DNA of 64,000 nucleotides from Metridium senile (lineage: Eukaryota > Cnidaria > Anthozoa > Actiniaria > Metridiidae). Both the position numbers and the translations under genes were made by a program. The stretch covers positions 8,424,750 to 8,488,749 of the forward strand of contig OX459107.1 in assembly GCA_949775045.1 (NCBI GenBank), given 5' to 3'. Positions 14,301 through 24,704 of the stretch are shown in pieces; the first letter of the stretch is position 1, and every line of letters starts with the position of its first letter. The notes under the pieces are model-generated. The model saw nothing but the letters and a program-made list of their open reading frames with translations. It made no database searches and was not told the origin of the DNA.

Positions 14301-14774
14301 TTAGAAATTCTCGTCGATTGAGTCGTACGATAGGCGTATTTATGCCGGTATGGTTACTGCTTTGGATATATCCGTCGGTAAAGTATATGATGCTTTGAAA
14401 CACTCTGGTATGCTGAATAATACCGTACTAGTATTTACGACCGATAATGGAGGCGCGCCACGAGGGTTTAACTGGTATGGACTATGTACTATATTAATGT
14501 TATTTTTGGACGGTTGTGTATACAACACCGTATGTTTGATATTCATTTCAAGCAAGATTGACACTTTAGTTTTGATCATTTGATTGGTTGATTGATTGAG
14601 TAAGTAAGTAATTGAGTGAGTGAGTGGTTGATTGATTGATTAAGTAAGTAACTGATTGATTGATTAAGTAATTGATTGATTGATTGATTAAGTAATTGAG
14701 TGATTGATTGATTAAGTAATTGATTGATTGATTGATTGATTAAGTAAGTAATTGATTGATTGATTGATTAAGTA

Positions 14775-14837
<63 letters not shown>

Positions 14838-14922
14838 AGGTAAGGAATTGATCGGTTGATTGATTGATTAAGTAAGTAATTGATTGATTGATTAAGTAAT
14901 TGATTGATTGATTGATTGATTA

Positions 14923-14955
<33 letters not shown>

Positions 14956-17843
14956 GTAAGGAATTGATTGATTGATTGATTGATTGATTAAGTAAGTAAT
15001 TGATTGATTGATTAAATAAGTAATTGAGTGGTTGGTTGGTTGATTGATTGGTTAAGTAAATGGTTGATTGATTGATTCAATGATTGATTGATTGATTCAA
15101 TGATTGATTGACTGATTGATTGATTGAGTAATTGAGTAATTTATTGAATACTAGTGAGTGGTCGGTTATTTGATCGTTTGTTTGAATGATTGTTTGATTG
15201 ACTTACAAGGTACATGTTATCTGTCGACTGGGTTTTACTATTTTCTATTTCCTTTTTGGACAGCGTTGTGTTACAACAGGTGAATACAGTATATATCCCC
15301 TAATCATCTTGTACTTCTGATTGTGTTCTAGGAACCAAGGCTGCAACTTCCCTCTCAAAGGCGGCAAAGACTCATTCTGGGAGGGAGGGGTGAGAGCGGT
15401 TGGTTTTGTCCATAGCAACCTTCTAAAGAAAAAGGGTCACGTCAACACTAAAATGATTGACGCAACTGATTGGTTACCTACGTTCTATCACCTCGGAGGT
15501 GGTGACGTCAGCCAGATAAAGGAACGAATCGACGGCATGAACGTGTGGGAGACAATTAGCGAAGACAAACCCTCCCCACGTACCGAAATACTGCATAATA
15601 TTGACCCAATTAGAAAGTTCGCTGCCATCAGGGTTAATAATTATAAGTTGATTGTTAACCAAGACGCTGTTTACAAGCAAACATGGCATCCTCGATATGA
15701 TGAAGACCAACAAAGCAGAAAGGATGAGATTAAAACTATACCCGGGGCTGCTGTGGACTGCGGACAGTGGAGTGCGACAAAAGGAAATAAATGTCATACG
15801 TCGGAGTTCCCTTGCTTGTTTGATATATCTAATGGTGAGATTTATAGCTATTTTAGCTATATAGTATTAAAACTATTAATTAAAGTGAATTACGGGCTTC
15901 TTTTGTTATTACAAGCTAGACCGGTGGAAATGATGATGATAATGATGATATTGATGATGTTGATAGCTTTGTATTGTCAACATGGCGATGATATGATGTT
16001 GATATTGATTATATACTTTTAACAGTGTTTATGATAATGACGATGTTCAGTGATTTTGATCGTGGTGATTGTTACAATGATGATGATATGGATGATGAAT
16101 GATGATGATATTGATTACACTAATGATAATGATGATCATATTGATGATGATGATTACTAACTGTGGTAATGATAATGACGATATTCAATGATTATGATCG
16201 TGGTGATTGTTACAATGATGATGATATGATGATGATTATAATTGTAACAGTGTTTATGATAATGACGATGCTGATTATGATCTTGTTGATTGTTACAATG
16301 ATGATGATACGGATGATGAATGATGATGATATGGATGATGATGATGATCATAATTGTAACATTGTATGATAATGACGATGCTGATTATGATCTTGTTGAT
16401 TATCTTGTTGATTGTTACAATAATGATGATATGGATGATGAATGATGATGATATTGATGATGATGATATAGATGATAATGATATGGATGATGATCATAAT
16501 TGTAACAGTGTTTATGATAATGACGATGTTGATTATGATCTTGTTGATTCGGTTACAATGATGATACTATGGATGATGAATGATGATGATATTGATGATG
16601 ATGATATGGATGATAATGATATGGATGATGATTATAATTGTAACATTGTTTATGATAATGACGCAACCTCGTTCCCAGGGCCCTCTCCCTTTTCTTTTGC
16701 CTCGCCCCCCCCCAAAAAAGGAAAGGGCCCTGGGAACGAGGTTGATAATGACGATGTTGATTATGATCGGGGTGATTGTTATGCTAAGCACGATGTTGTT
16801 AATGATAGTTATGATCTTGTTTATATAGTTGAGATTCCAGTATTCTTACTCCTCATAAGCTTCCTCTTTTTTCCTTTCCAGACCCATGTGAGTTCAACAC
16901 CATCGCCAACGAAAACCTTCCCATCGTGCATCAGTTACTAGAACGTCTTATGCAAATTCAACGTCAAGTAAGACCGGTTTGGTTCCCGAAGCGGGATCCT
17001 CGAGCAAATCCCGCTCTATTCGAAGGGTTTTGGGGACCGTGGCGCAAAAACCCGGCTAATAGCCAAATACTTAAAGACATGGAAGAAAAAATACCTAAAA
17101 ATGGCGAAACTTTGAAAACAAGGTTAGGAAATTACAAAAATCAAACCGGAGTTTATGAAGGACACGAGGAGTTTCATTCTATGTTGCACAAAATCCTCAA
17201 AGACACCAAAAAGAAAGCAAAGATAAAGAATAAACCTACACAGATTAAAACAAAAAAGACAACAATTTCGCAAAATGATGAGTCTCAGATTAAAGACTCA
17301 TTGTTAACTTTCAATGACGCAATGGAGGAGAAAACCCACGATAAACAAGGGATGTCAATAGTTGGACAAGCAGAAAAGAGAGACTTACTTCCTGGCAAAG
17401 AACAAGCTCAAGCAATAAACGAGAGAGAAAAACGACGAAGCGCTCAGCGAAGCAAGAAAGAAGTTCTACAAAAACAAAACATTGTAGTTGTTAAGAGAGA
17501 GGCTAAAGAGTTAATTGGTGAAGAGAATGATAGCTCAGCTAACAAGAAAAGCAAACACCGGAGCGAAGAGCCACGCTCGAAGCGAAGCAACCACGAAAAC
17601 GGCGGTGATTATCAAGATGACACAGTTAGTACCATTGTGCAACAAAGTATCGAAGAAAAGCACGAGCTGACGAGTAAAGGGCCAAGTGGCGACTCTGCTT
17701 TTAACTACATAATCCAAGATATAGAAAATGGCTCTAGCAAAAAAGGAAAAACTGTGAATTATAAACGATCAGATATTCCAGAACCGCGGCACAAGTCAAA
17801 AAAGGACACTATTTTGAATGCCTTAGCAAAGTTTTTGTTATAG
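8312..17843 (+). CDS. Arylsulfatase (ARSB/ARSI/ARSJ type) with a long basic C-terminal tail
   Basis: Sulfatases hydrolyse sulfate esters in lysosome or matrix, using a formylglycine made from Cys. Exons: 8312-8571, 9257-9369, 9879-10025, 12734-12904, 14305-14474, 15332-15834, 16882-17843 (TAG stop); all phases join. From the ATG at 8343 this gives 764 aa, but the exon opens in frame upstream with hydrophobic VQLFVAFTLMVLTAG, so a missing short first exon probably supplies the true start and signal peptide. Motifs: ADDLGWDD (metal), CTPTR (formylglycine signature C-x-P-x-R), GK/WHLG across the second junction, TTDNGG (metal), and GGKDSFWEGGVR. The FEGFWGPW block normally ends the family, near 500-600 aa. 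Here a Lys/Glu-rich tail of about 220-230 aa follows, with a furin-like RSKR. Introns are packed with simple repeats. Substrate cannot be told from sequence. Confidence 0.9.
8640..9240. repeat. CATT/CATC microsatellite in arylsulfatase intron 1
   Basis: Imperfect ATCC and ATTC tetramers fill the intron; at about 8860-8995 a higher-order 18-bp unit (CATATTCATTCATTCATC) repeats about six times. Interrupted by a palindromic MITE at 9081-9164. Confidence 0.9.
9081..9164. mobile_element. Palindromic MITE, 'CAACCTCGTTCCCAGGG' family, copy 1
   Basis: The arms CAACCTCGTTCCCAGGGCCC and its reverse complement surround a short GC-rich centre. Flanks TTATTAACCC are repeated on both sides, a target duplication of about 9-10 bp. 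Such a duplication length suggests mobilisation by a Mutator-like transposase (inference). Confidence 0.85.
9414..9580. mobile_element. Foldback element with internal duplication
   Basis: AATCTCGTCCCCATT occurs at 9414 and again near 9479; TGCGCAGTAAGAGATAATGG at about 9538 is the complement of the first copy's interior, so the outer arms pair. GCGCATG motifs recur inside. Confidence 0.6.
9735..9788. mobile_element. Palindromic MITE, 'CAACCTCGTTCCCAGGG' family, copy 2 (short)
   Basis: CAACCTCGTTCCCATTCCCC and the complementary end GGGCCCTGTGAACGAGGTTG. Flanks TCATATTTTC and TCGTATTTTC are a near-identical 10-bp target duplication. Confidence 0.8.
10305..10995 (+). mobile_element. Non-autonomous element, 'empty-site' copy; contains a SINE-like insert
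   Basis: Holds an internal palindrome (TCCCGAGGGCGAAGCCC around 10345-10385), a TTAAAAAACTCATTAGTAATTC segment near 10408 that is inverted at about 10960-10990, and a perfect ATTATATAATG hairpin around 10780-10815. The 10735-10990 part is nearly identical to 27870-28795, but lacks the 664-bp element inserted there. Confidence 0.65.
10505..10720 (+). repeat. tRNA-derived SINE, copy 1
   Basis: An A-box-like GCCTCAGTGGCATATGG at about 10581-10597 and a perfect B box GGTTCGAATCC at 10632-10642 are followed by a non-tRNA tail ending near AAATTATTTCTAAGTCTGATG. The whole segment is repeated with small changes at 59358-59560. Confidence 0.7.
11240..12720. repeat. CAT/ATC compound satellite in arylsulfatase intron 3
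   Basis: Trinucleotide CAT/CAC tracts organised into a higher-order unit of about 66-67 bp (each copy carries ATATATGATCACCATCACC and ends in ATCATCATCATCGTCATC), repeated roughly ten times between 11330 and 12340. The distal part (12360-12700) contains a second duplicated block around TCTTCACCACCACCATCATC. Long open frames across it are low-complexity artefacts. Confidence 0.9.
12970..13890. repeat. 66-bp tandem array in arylsulfatase intron 4
   Basis: About 14 copies of a 66-bp unit built around GTGGTTACTCAAATAACTGAG and GATGCATCCACAGT. Copies differ by a few bases. Because 66 is a multiple of three, one antisense frame stays open for many copies; it is not a gene. Two diverged units recur at 53236-53350, 40 kb away. 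Confidence 0.9.
14051..14291. mobile_element. Decayed foldback, probably 'TATACACCTATTTC' family
   Basis: CAGTGCATTCCAAGACC at the left and GGTCTTGCAATGCACT at about 14252-14268 are inverted, and the right end TTTTTTGAAATAGCTGTA resembles the family end. It lies just before an arylsulfatase exon. Confidence 0.5.
14580..15200. repeat. TGAT microsatellite in arylsulfatase intron 5
   Basis: Near-continuous TGATTGATTGAT with AAGTAAGTAA interruptions at irregular spacing. Confidence 0.9.
15930..16820. repeat. GAT-rich satellite in arylsulfatase intron 6
   Basis: ATGATGATAT-type trinucleotide tracts organised in repeats of roughly 110-140 bp around TAATTGTAACAGTGTTTATG. A MITE (16664-16744) is inserted in it. 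Confidence 0.85.
16664..16744. mobile_element. Palindromic MITE, 'CAACCTCGTTCCCAGGG' family, copy 3
   Basis: Inverted arms as in the other copies around a C-rich centre. Target duplication GATAATGACG on both flanks, so insertion came after the surrounding satellite formed. Confidence 0.85.
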
Positions 17844-17918
17844 ATAACTAGACAGGAAGAAGTCGTTTCAAGTATTGTTTCTTTATACATTCATTCCTTT
17901 AGTTATTGTTTTTGGATA

Positions 17919-17929
17919 AATAAAATAAA
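17919..17929 (+). promoter_or_regulatory. Polyadenylation signals for the arylsulfatase gene
   Basis: Two overlapping AATAAA hexamers about 75 bp after the TAG stop, fitting a short 3' UTR. Confidence 0.6.
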
Positions 17930-18210
17930 ATTTCATGCAACTGACACGAATCAAAATAGATATAAAATAGGAAATACGCTAACAAGAGTGAAACTTTTCA
18001 AATATCTTGCAACCGATCATATCACCTCTACCACTTAGACAAAGGGAGTCCACACCCCCTGGGACAGCTATACATATTCTATATTTATTACTCCCCAATA
18101 CGTACTATGAGCATTACAAGGAAGCAAATCAACCCTATCTTTATATATCAAAAAACATAATTCATACCTTTTACAACAATGCACAGCTGGCAACGCATCG
18201 CCTATATACA

Positions 18211-18439
18211 ACAGTCAATTCAAAAAACATTGTCGTCAATAGGCTTCAAGTCTACGCGACTAGACCGAAAGGTAGCATGGGTAGAAATCACCGAAGCGGT
18301 AGTCGATTGAGTGCGCGTGGTATTGCATTAGATGCTGTGTGCATTTATCCGCTTCGGTGATTTCTATACCCATGCTACCTTTCGGTCTAGTCGCGTAGAC
18401 TTGAAGCCTGTTGACGACAATGTTTTTTGAATTGACTGT
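18211..18439. mobile_element. Long perfect-type hairpin element
   Basis: Arms of about 90 bp (starting ACAGTCAATTCAAAAAACAT) are almost exact reverse complements and enclose a loop of about 50 bp. Typical of a recently active foldback MITE; no TSD is clear. Confidence 0.75.
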
Positions 18440-19432
18440 ACTCCTATTTCAAAAAAGATTGTCATATATAAGCGATAGGAAAAAGGTCATTCCAAGATCC
18501 AAGAATAGCTGGAATAACGTGTTTCTACTAATTCTTTTCGTGAAGAATACAGAGGTTAGTTCTGAGCAGAAACTTCTGATAAGTGAGTTGAAACGTGCAA
18601 CCTTCATACATTTCTTGTGATCCAGAATATTCCATTATTTTGGTTAATTTTTCCCCGTATTATATATTCAAGCCTCCTTGCTTTAGAACTCTCAAAATGA
18701 TATTAAGGAATACAATATCGAGTGTCTCCCGACCCAATCTCCTCTAATACCACCAAATTTAGCAAGAATTCTGATTAAGCCATCTTGATTTGAGCTTCAT
18801 ATACCAAATATGGTACAAAACCCCTAATTTGCATATCTGAATATTCCAGAGCATGGGTAGTGTTGTACCAGGGTGGGAAGAGGTTTTCCGTGATCCTTGA
18901 TTCACCCTAAATTTGACCTGTGATTCGTGAAAAGCAAAAAATTTAAGCCGTGATCCGTGAAATAATCTTCGCACGTGACCCGTGATTTACAGATTTTCAC
19001 TGTCGTGACTCGTGATTACAGAATCGGCAATCCGTGAAAACGTGACAGCTTTTCATATAAACGGTTGTGTAAACTGAGACGTTTATTGCTAGCAGTGTTT
19101 TTCTTTGTATATATCTGGAAGATTTAGTTTATATTGATTATCTATCTAACAAGCGCAAAACGTTGCCTAGAAGAAAGTTCTAAAACTGCGATTCGTGAAA
19201 ACGCTTTACGTTACTCCGTGATCCGTGAAATCATGAAAAAACGGCGCGTGATCGGTACCCCCTCTTCCCCACCCTGTTGTACGTTCCAACCGCTTATTAG
19301 TTTTTGTTCTGAGATATTCCGTGTTGTTTATAGTCCAAGAGACCATTTCAAAGGCCTCAATTATTTGTGTTTAGTATGAATGACCCGCCTTCAGTTGTCC
19401 ATTGGTGATGACAACCGTTTTTGAAATGGGTG
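18440..19432. mobile_element. 'CTATTTCAAAAAA' family element carrying a nested foldback
   Basis: The left end CTCCTATTTCAAAAAAGATTG with GCGATAGG and GTCATTCCAAGATCC matches the 1997 copy; the right end GATGACAACCGTTTTTGAAATGG is its inverse. The interior is enlarged by another foldback at about 18861-19280. Confidence 0.5.
18861..19280. mobile_element. Foldback with many 'CCGTGATCCGTGAAA' subrepeats
   Basis: Ends CAGGGTGGGAAGAGG and CCTCTTCCCCACCCTG are inverted; about ten variants of CGTGATTCGTGAAA occupy the interior. Subterminal short repeats of this kind are usual transposase binding sites (inference). Confidence 0.65.
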
Positions 19433-19446
19433 TACAATATTCTGGT

Positions 19447-19523
19447 CAACCTCGTTCCCAGGGCCCTCTCTCTTTGCTTTTGGGTGGCAAAAGCGAAGTA
19501 AGAGGGCCCTGGGATCGAGGTTG
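19447..19523. mobile_element. Palindromic MITE, 'CAACCTCGTTCCCAGGG' family, copy 4
   Basis: Arms as in the other copies with a short centre (TTTGCTTTTGGGTGG). No clean target duplication is visible at this copy. Confidence 0.8.
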
Positions 19524-19562
19524 ATATTGTGATAAAATAAAAACTAAATAAATGCATGGTCT

Positions 19563-20720
19563 CCCCTAAGCAAAGATTACTCGAACTGAGAAACGGTACA
19601 CCTCAGTTTTACATGAGATATTTGGATAATTATGGAGATGTTTTTGAACCGTATGAAAAATAACGTGTGCAATCTTGAAAACAATGCCATTACCATCTAT
19701 GGTATTGAAGGTGAGAAAGAACAAAAGACTTGGATAAGCGCGCGAGATTTTTTTCCTTTTTTTTTAACAGGTTGAGATTGCAACAGAACAATAGGCATAT
19801 CTTTAGGTTACGTTTACACGGTACCGGTCAAATGTTTAACGCTTACAGGTTCAGTTCATACGGGACCGCGCTAAACGTGCAATAATTTGGACGCCTAACC
19901 GGTCAAATATTCGACCTGCAAATTCGAGGACGATTTTTTGACCGGTACCGTGTAAATAGTTTGACCGGTCAAATATTCGTCCGGTACCGTGTAAACGTAG
20001 CCATAAACAGCCCAGTACACATGGGCAAATGTTAAAACCACTGACAAAACTTATAATTGCCCGGTTCTGATGGTCTCGTCTGAACAGAACGAAAATATTG
20101 TTCGGTTCCGTGTGAACAGCATGTCCAGGACGATTTTTTGACCGGTCAACAATTCGTCCGGTACCGTGTAAACGTAGCCTTAATACGCCATCGCCAACGA
20201 ATATGCCCGATACTTTCACCCCTGATTATAAATAAATAAATGGCCTCCCCTAAGCATGGATTACACCAACTGTGAAATGGTACATCTCAGTTTTACATGA
20301 GAGATGGGGAGTACTTCACGGAAAAATATATATGTACAGGTGCACATTTGCTGCAAGGAAAGTGGTTAGTAATGCCTCCTATACCAGGCTATGAAGCGTT
20401 GGTTAAAGATTTAACACAACGGCATATCGCGAAAAATCGTCGCTAGCAACACCACCTTCATGCAAATGAAGTATGAGAACGTGCCTCCGGCAGCGTATGC
20501 GCACGTCACACTCCTCTGAAACGTTCTTGCTTTGTTTCTGGTTCTCGTATCAGAAATACCGTATGAATCTTGAAAATGATGCCAATACCATATATGGTAT
20601 TGTAGGTGAGAAGTAACAAAAGACTTTGATAAGCGCGAGAGATTTTTTTCCTTTTATTAACAGGTTGAGATTGCAACAGAACAATAGGCATATCTTTGAT
20701 GATACTACATAATAAAACAC
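19563..20720. repeat. Direct segmental duplication with foldback between copies
   Basis: Two blocks recur in order: CTCCCCTAAGC...CAGTTTTACATGAGA (19561-19625 and 20243-20305), and CAATCTTGAAAACAATGCC through AACAGAACAATAGGCATATC (19668-19803 and 20565-20696). An element rich in CGGTACCGTGTAAACGTAGCC ends lies between them. Confidence 0.65.
19805..20182. mobile_element. Foldback element(s) with 'GGTACCGTGTAAACGTAGCC' ends
   Basis: GGTTACGTTTACACGGTACC at 19806 is the inverse of the ends at about 19981-20002 and 20157-20180. The right end is present twice, suggesting one element beside or within another. GACCGGTCAAAT motifs repeat inside. Confidence 0.6.
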
Positions 20721-21026
20721 TTATTCTCTGATTACGAGTTGATGCCGGATTGAAGTGATGTCAATTTGTGATATCAAGAATGAAAAACAGAAAAATTATT
20801 TTCTAAAATCTAGTCGGGCTCCTTTAGAAGTTCCGTCGGCATCTACCTCAGTTAATTAAACGAGCGGGAGACTGGGGTGAGTTTTAATTTTTTTAATCTC
20901 ATAAAATGACTTTTACTGATTTTTGCTAAATTTCGCTCAAAACTTAATGATATTGAAGATAGAGCGCTAACTCTTTATCCATGAAATAAAATAAACTTGC
21001 TTTCATGTATTAGGAGGGTCTGAATG

Positions 21027-21049
21027 GGGGGGGGGGGGGGGGGGGGGGG
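21027..21049. repeat. Poly-G run
   Basis: About 23 consecutive G. Similar G or C runs occur near 8220, 34347, 37602, 39238, 42955 and 52246; several mark element ends and all are error-prone in assembly. Confidence 0.8.
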
Positions 21050-21404
21050 AGGATTCATGATTAATAATGCTATATTGAACAGTTTTGATTAAAGAAGCTT
21101 TGCTTATGATATTTAAAATAATTATATTGATATTAATGTACTCTTGAGAATGACGCTGGATGGCGTCGAAAAGTCGATAAAATCAAAATCAAACTTACTT
21201 GCGTTAGTTTTTATTTCAAATAAACTGTAAATTAATTTAAATAAAAACTACCGCAAGTAAATTTGATTTTTTTTGAAGTTGATGACGCTAGTAAATTCTG
21301 CGCATGCTAGAGTGACGTCATTGTAGATTTTGAACCAGCCAATCAGAATCAGTTCTGTGAGAAAGCTCGACTTTAAAGGCTACCGTCCAAAACTCGGACA
21401 ACCA

Positions 21405-21413
21405 TACTATATA
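21405..21413 (+). promoter_or_regulatory. Possible TATA box of the first Glass-like gene
   Basis: ACTATATAAC lies about 65 bp before the ATG at 21472, a workable distance for a TATA promoter with a short 5' leader. Not tested; AT-rich context makes chance likely. Confidence 0.35.
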
Positions 21414-21471
21414 ACATACCGATCCCTCTTCGAAGCGCTGCCAATTTTCCATTACCAACCTTAGTTCGAAG

Positions 21472-24400
21472 ATGTTTTCTCCACGGGGAGAAAACACAGA
21501 ACCGCTAGAAATACAGAGCGAAGTTTGTATTACGAATGGAAATCATTCGCTGATTGCTAACGAAAACCAAGGTAACATTGAAGCAGCGAATGCCGAAAGT
21601 GTTCCAGTTTCAGAAATGTCGCCACAAGGAGAAAGGTATTTTAAACTGATATCAGAGATAGGAATTGGACCATTTCGTTAACATATGGTTGACTATTTCT
21701 CGCAATAAATTGGTTTTTTGAAAAACAGCAAATATTTTTTCTTTTTTAAAATCTTTTTAAAAATTTTTCTCCTTCTTCTTTCTTCTCCTTCTTGCCTTTT
21801 GAGGGTATCATGGAAACCAAATTTCAACATTAACACAAGTATTTTCAAACGTTTAACAACATAATAAACATAGTATTAACTGAAAAATAACATTTTTGAA
21901 TGAAAAATAGGAAAATGAACCTTTTCGCAGTGTCTTGTCATATTAGCTATTTGAATATATATACTGCATTCATCAACATAACCCCTTTCCAAAAAGGCAT
22001 CCAGAGTGTTTCTTTTCGGAAAGTAACAGTTTTATTGAAAATTTTTAAAACAGTCCTTTAGTATAGATCGACATTGGATTTTCTTGAAAAACAAATGAAC
22101 GTTTTAAAGTTGTTCCGAATGCAGTTAAGTCGCCCATTTTTTTGCCAATATTTTTTTGATTTTCAAAAATATTTCTGCTTTGAAACTAGCTGGCCTTTAC
22201 CCAGGCATGTTTTAGGATCGTTTTAAGATCCATAAAGTTTCCAGTTCGTTCAATGAAAAAAATATTTAAAATAACTGACCATGAAAACATAGGATACGTA
22301 CTTTTAAGAAAACAATTTTTTTTTAACATTTTGCTTAAAAAACTATTTTTAAATTTACGCAAGGAGAATTCTTTCTATTTACAAATATGAAATATTTTGT
22401 AGTAATATGGCCATAATTTATTTGAATTTTTTGAAGTAAGAACTTTTCCTGGCTTTGAGGTATCCGAATAGATTATAACTAAAATTGTTGGAATAAATCT
22501 TTAGTAAAAAAACCCTTATCGGATAAAATATTTTGAAATAGGAAATATAAAAATGTTTAAATAATTAAAAAGTTAAATTAAGAGATTGTCAAAAATATAA
22601 GAATTATATTCGGACAAGAAATATTTTACAGTTTTTGAAACGAAATTTTTTTTTGAAGTCACAAATTTGCATAATACCGAATGATCCAATCAGCGAAGCC
22701 GGCAAAATTTGCATTAAAACCTTTCTACAGCACAGGTATTCTCGTCACGCAACGACGTCACAAAACGTCACGCATACTGACATTGTTAATTCTATTCTCT
22801 TTGCCTTCAGAATTCATGATAATCTATATTTTATTTACAGACCTTTTATTTTTTAAATGTGTTTTTCAATGACATCCACGGATTGTTTTCTTTTTCGATA
22901 CATTTTTTGTAAGTTGGTTGTCGAGGGATTGATCACTCATTTAAAACGGAGGAGCAGCGAATTATTTTTTTGCTGTTTTTTTTCATCAATAATGGAATTT
23001 TGAACAACCTGTACCACTAATAATGTAACTTTATACTATCTTTTCCACTCTTCTGAAGATGTCGGTGCCCGACGAAACTGCTAAAGATTTAAATAAAAAT
23101 CAGTAGTATATGGCCTAAAATCTACTCTTTTATACTATCTATAGACCACTTTCATAAATACCATAATATGTACCGGAAAATGATTTTTCAAGTAAACAGA
23201 TATTTTAATATTTTAGCACTGTCATATGAAAGAACCACCTAAAATAGGCATGTTTGGAAGGTTTTTGATGCTCTGGCTAAAATACCAAAGAAGTTATGCT
23301 CAATAAAAAATGTAGAGATTTGTATGTAATTTTCTGCCGAGGCCTTTGATGCCTCGTTTTGGTGTTATTCTGATTTTTCAAACTCGTATAGCTTCTTTCA
23401 AATTTAATAGTTTTCTCTCAAACTTTCACAAGTTATTGTTATGGTGAATGCCTATCATATGATATATTTCTTTTTCTTAAAACATCAATTTAAAATATTA
23501 TGATAATTAGTGGCGGCCATTTATGAAAGTCGTCTATTAAGTGTATTATTTTCACACATCATGAAAAGTAAAACTTGAGTCTACTGAACTCTTTTACTTC
23601 AACGAAGGGCTAAAGCTCGAAAAGTCGGTAAAGTTAAGTCAACATTTTTTACGGTGTTACAAATTTCATTACCTTACCTATCGTTTATATCAAACACCGC
23701 CGCAGCCTATACTAGTTTACTCACTAGTTTCCATTTAATAAACTAATAGTTCATAATATTATAATAAAACTCTATATTTGGTTTTGAAGTTATTAAATAA
23801 AATCGAACAAGCTGCTATAGAGCCGCGAATAGGCTGCTATCTTCAGCTTGGTATGTAATATCCTCTCTATTATTTTCAGTGAAGCATTGCCTGATGCTAG
23901 CTGGTTTAAAGCAGCTACTATCCTACTCTCGCTGAGAAACGCATCAGAGGCAAGGATCTCCATGGTATCCCAGAATACAACGGGAAACAGCTGCTATTCC
24001 GTTTGGTCGCCATATTTGAACGGCCATCATGACGCAGAAAATGACGCAAACAACATCACACTGTCCAATCAAAATTCAGTTACTTACAGTCACCATGACA
24101 ACGATTATCAAATGAAGGTAATATGGTTCATATGATTTTATAATTTTAAATTCATATATGTATACAATTAATTAACTTGTCCAACGAGACAAGCACGTTT
24201 GGTCATTTTGGAAAATGCACTTTATAAATAAAGTTATTATTAGTCGGGCTAAAGGGCCCGACTCTAGTTTTACCTTTTAGCCAATCTATGTATGTATTGT
24301 ATCTCTCATGTCGCGTATAGGCCCCCATGATGCTTTGGGAACGAACACAGGAAGCCCAAATTCACGTGTTAAATCAAACTACCATGGAATGTTCATTCTA

Positions 24401-24670
24401 TCATAAAATTAGAATTGTTTAGCCTCCTGTGTTGATTTTATGACTAGCCCGACTTCACGCTCATAGAGCGTCTAGTAATTATTAAATGACAAGTGGAAAT
24501 TTTGATAACGAATAAATACTTTTTACTCGAAAATGTTAATTCGGGCATATAATAATGATAATCTTTATTGCTTACCGCATAGTGCAAATATCTCCCCTCC
24601 CCTCCCCTCCAACCCCTTCCTCAAATACCTAATAATGATGATGTCAATGATGATAATAATGATGACGGTA

Positions 24671-24704
<34 letters not shown>

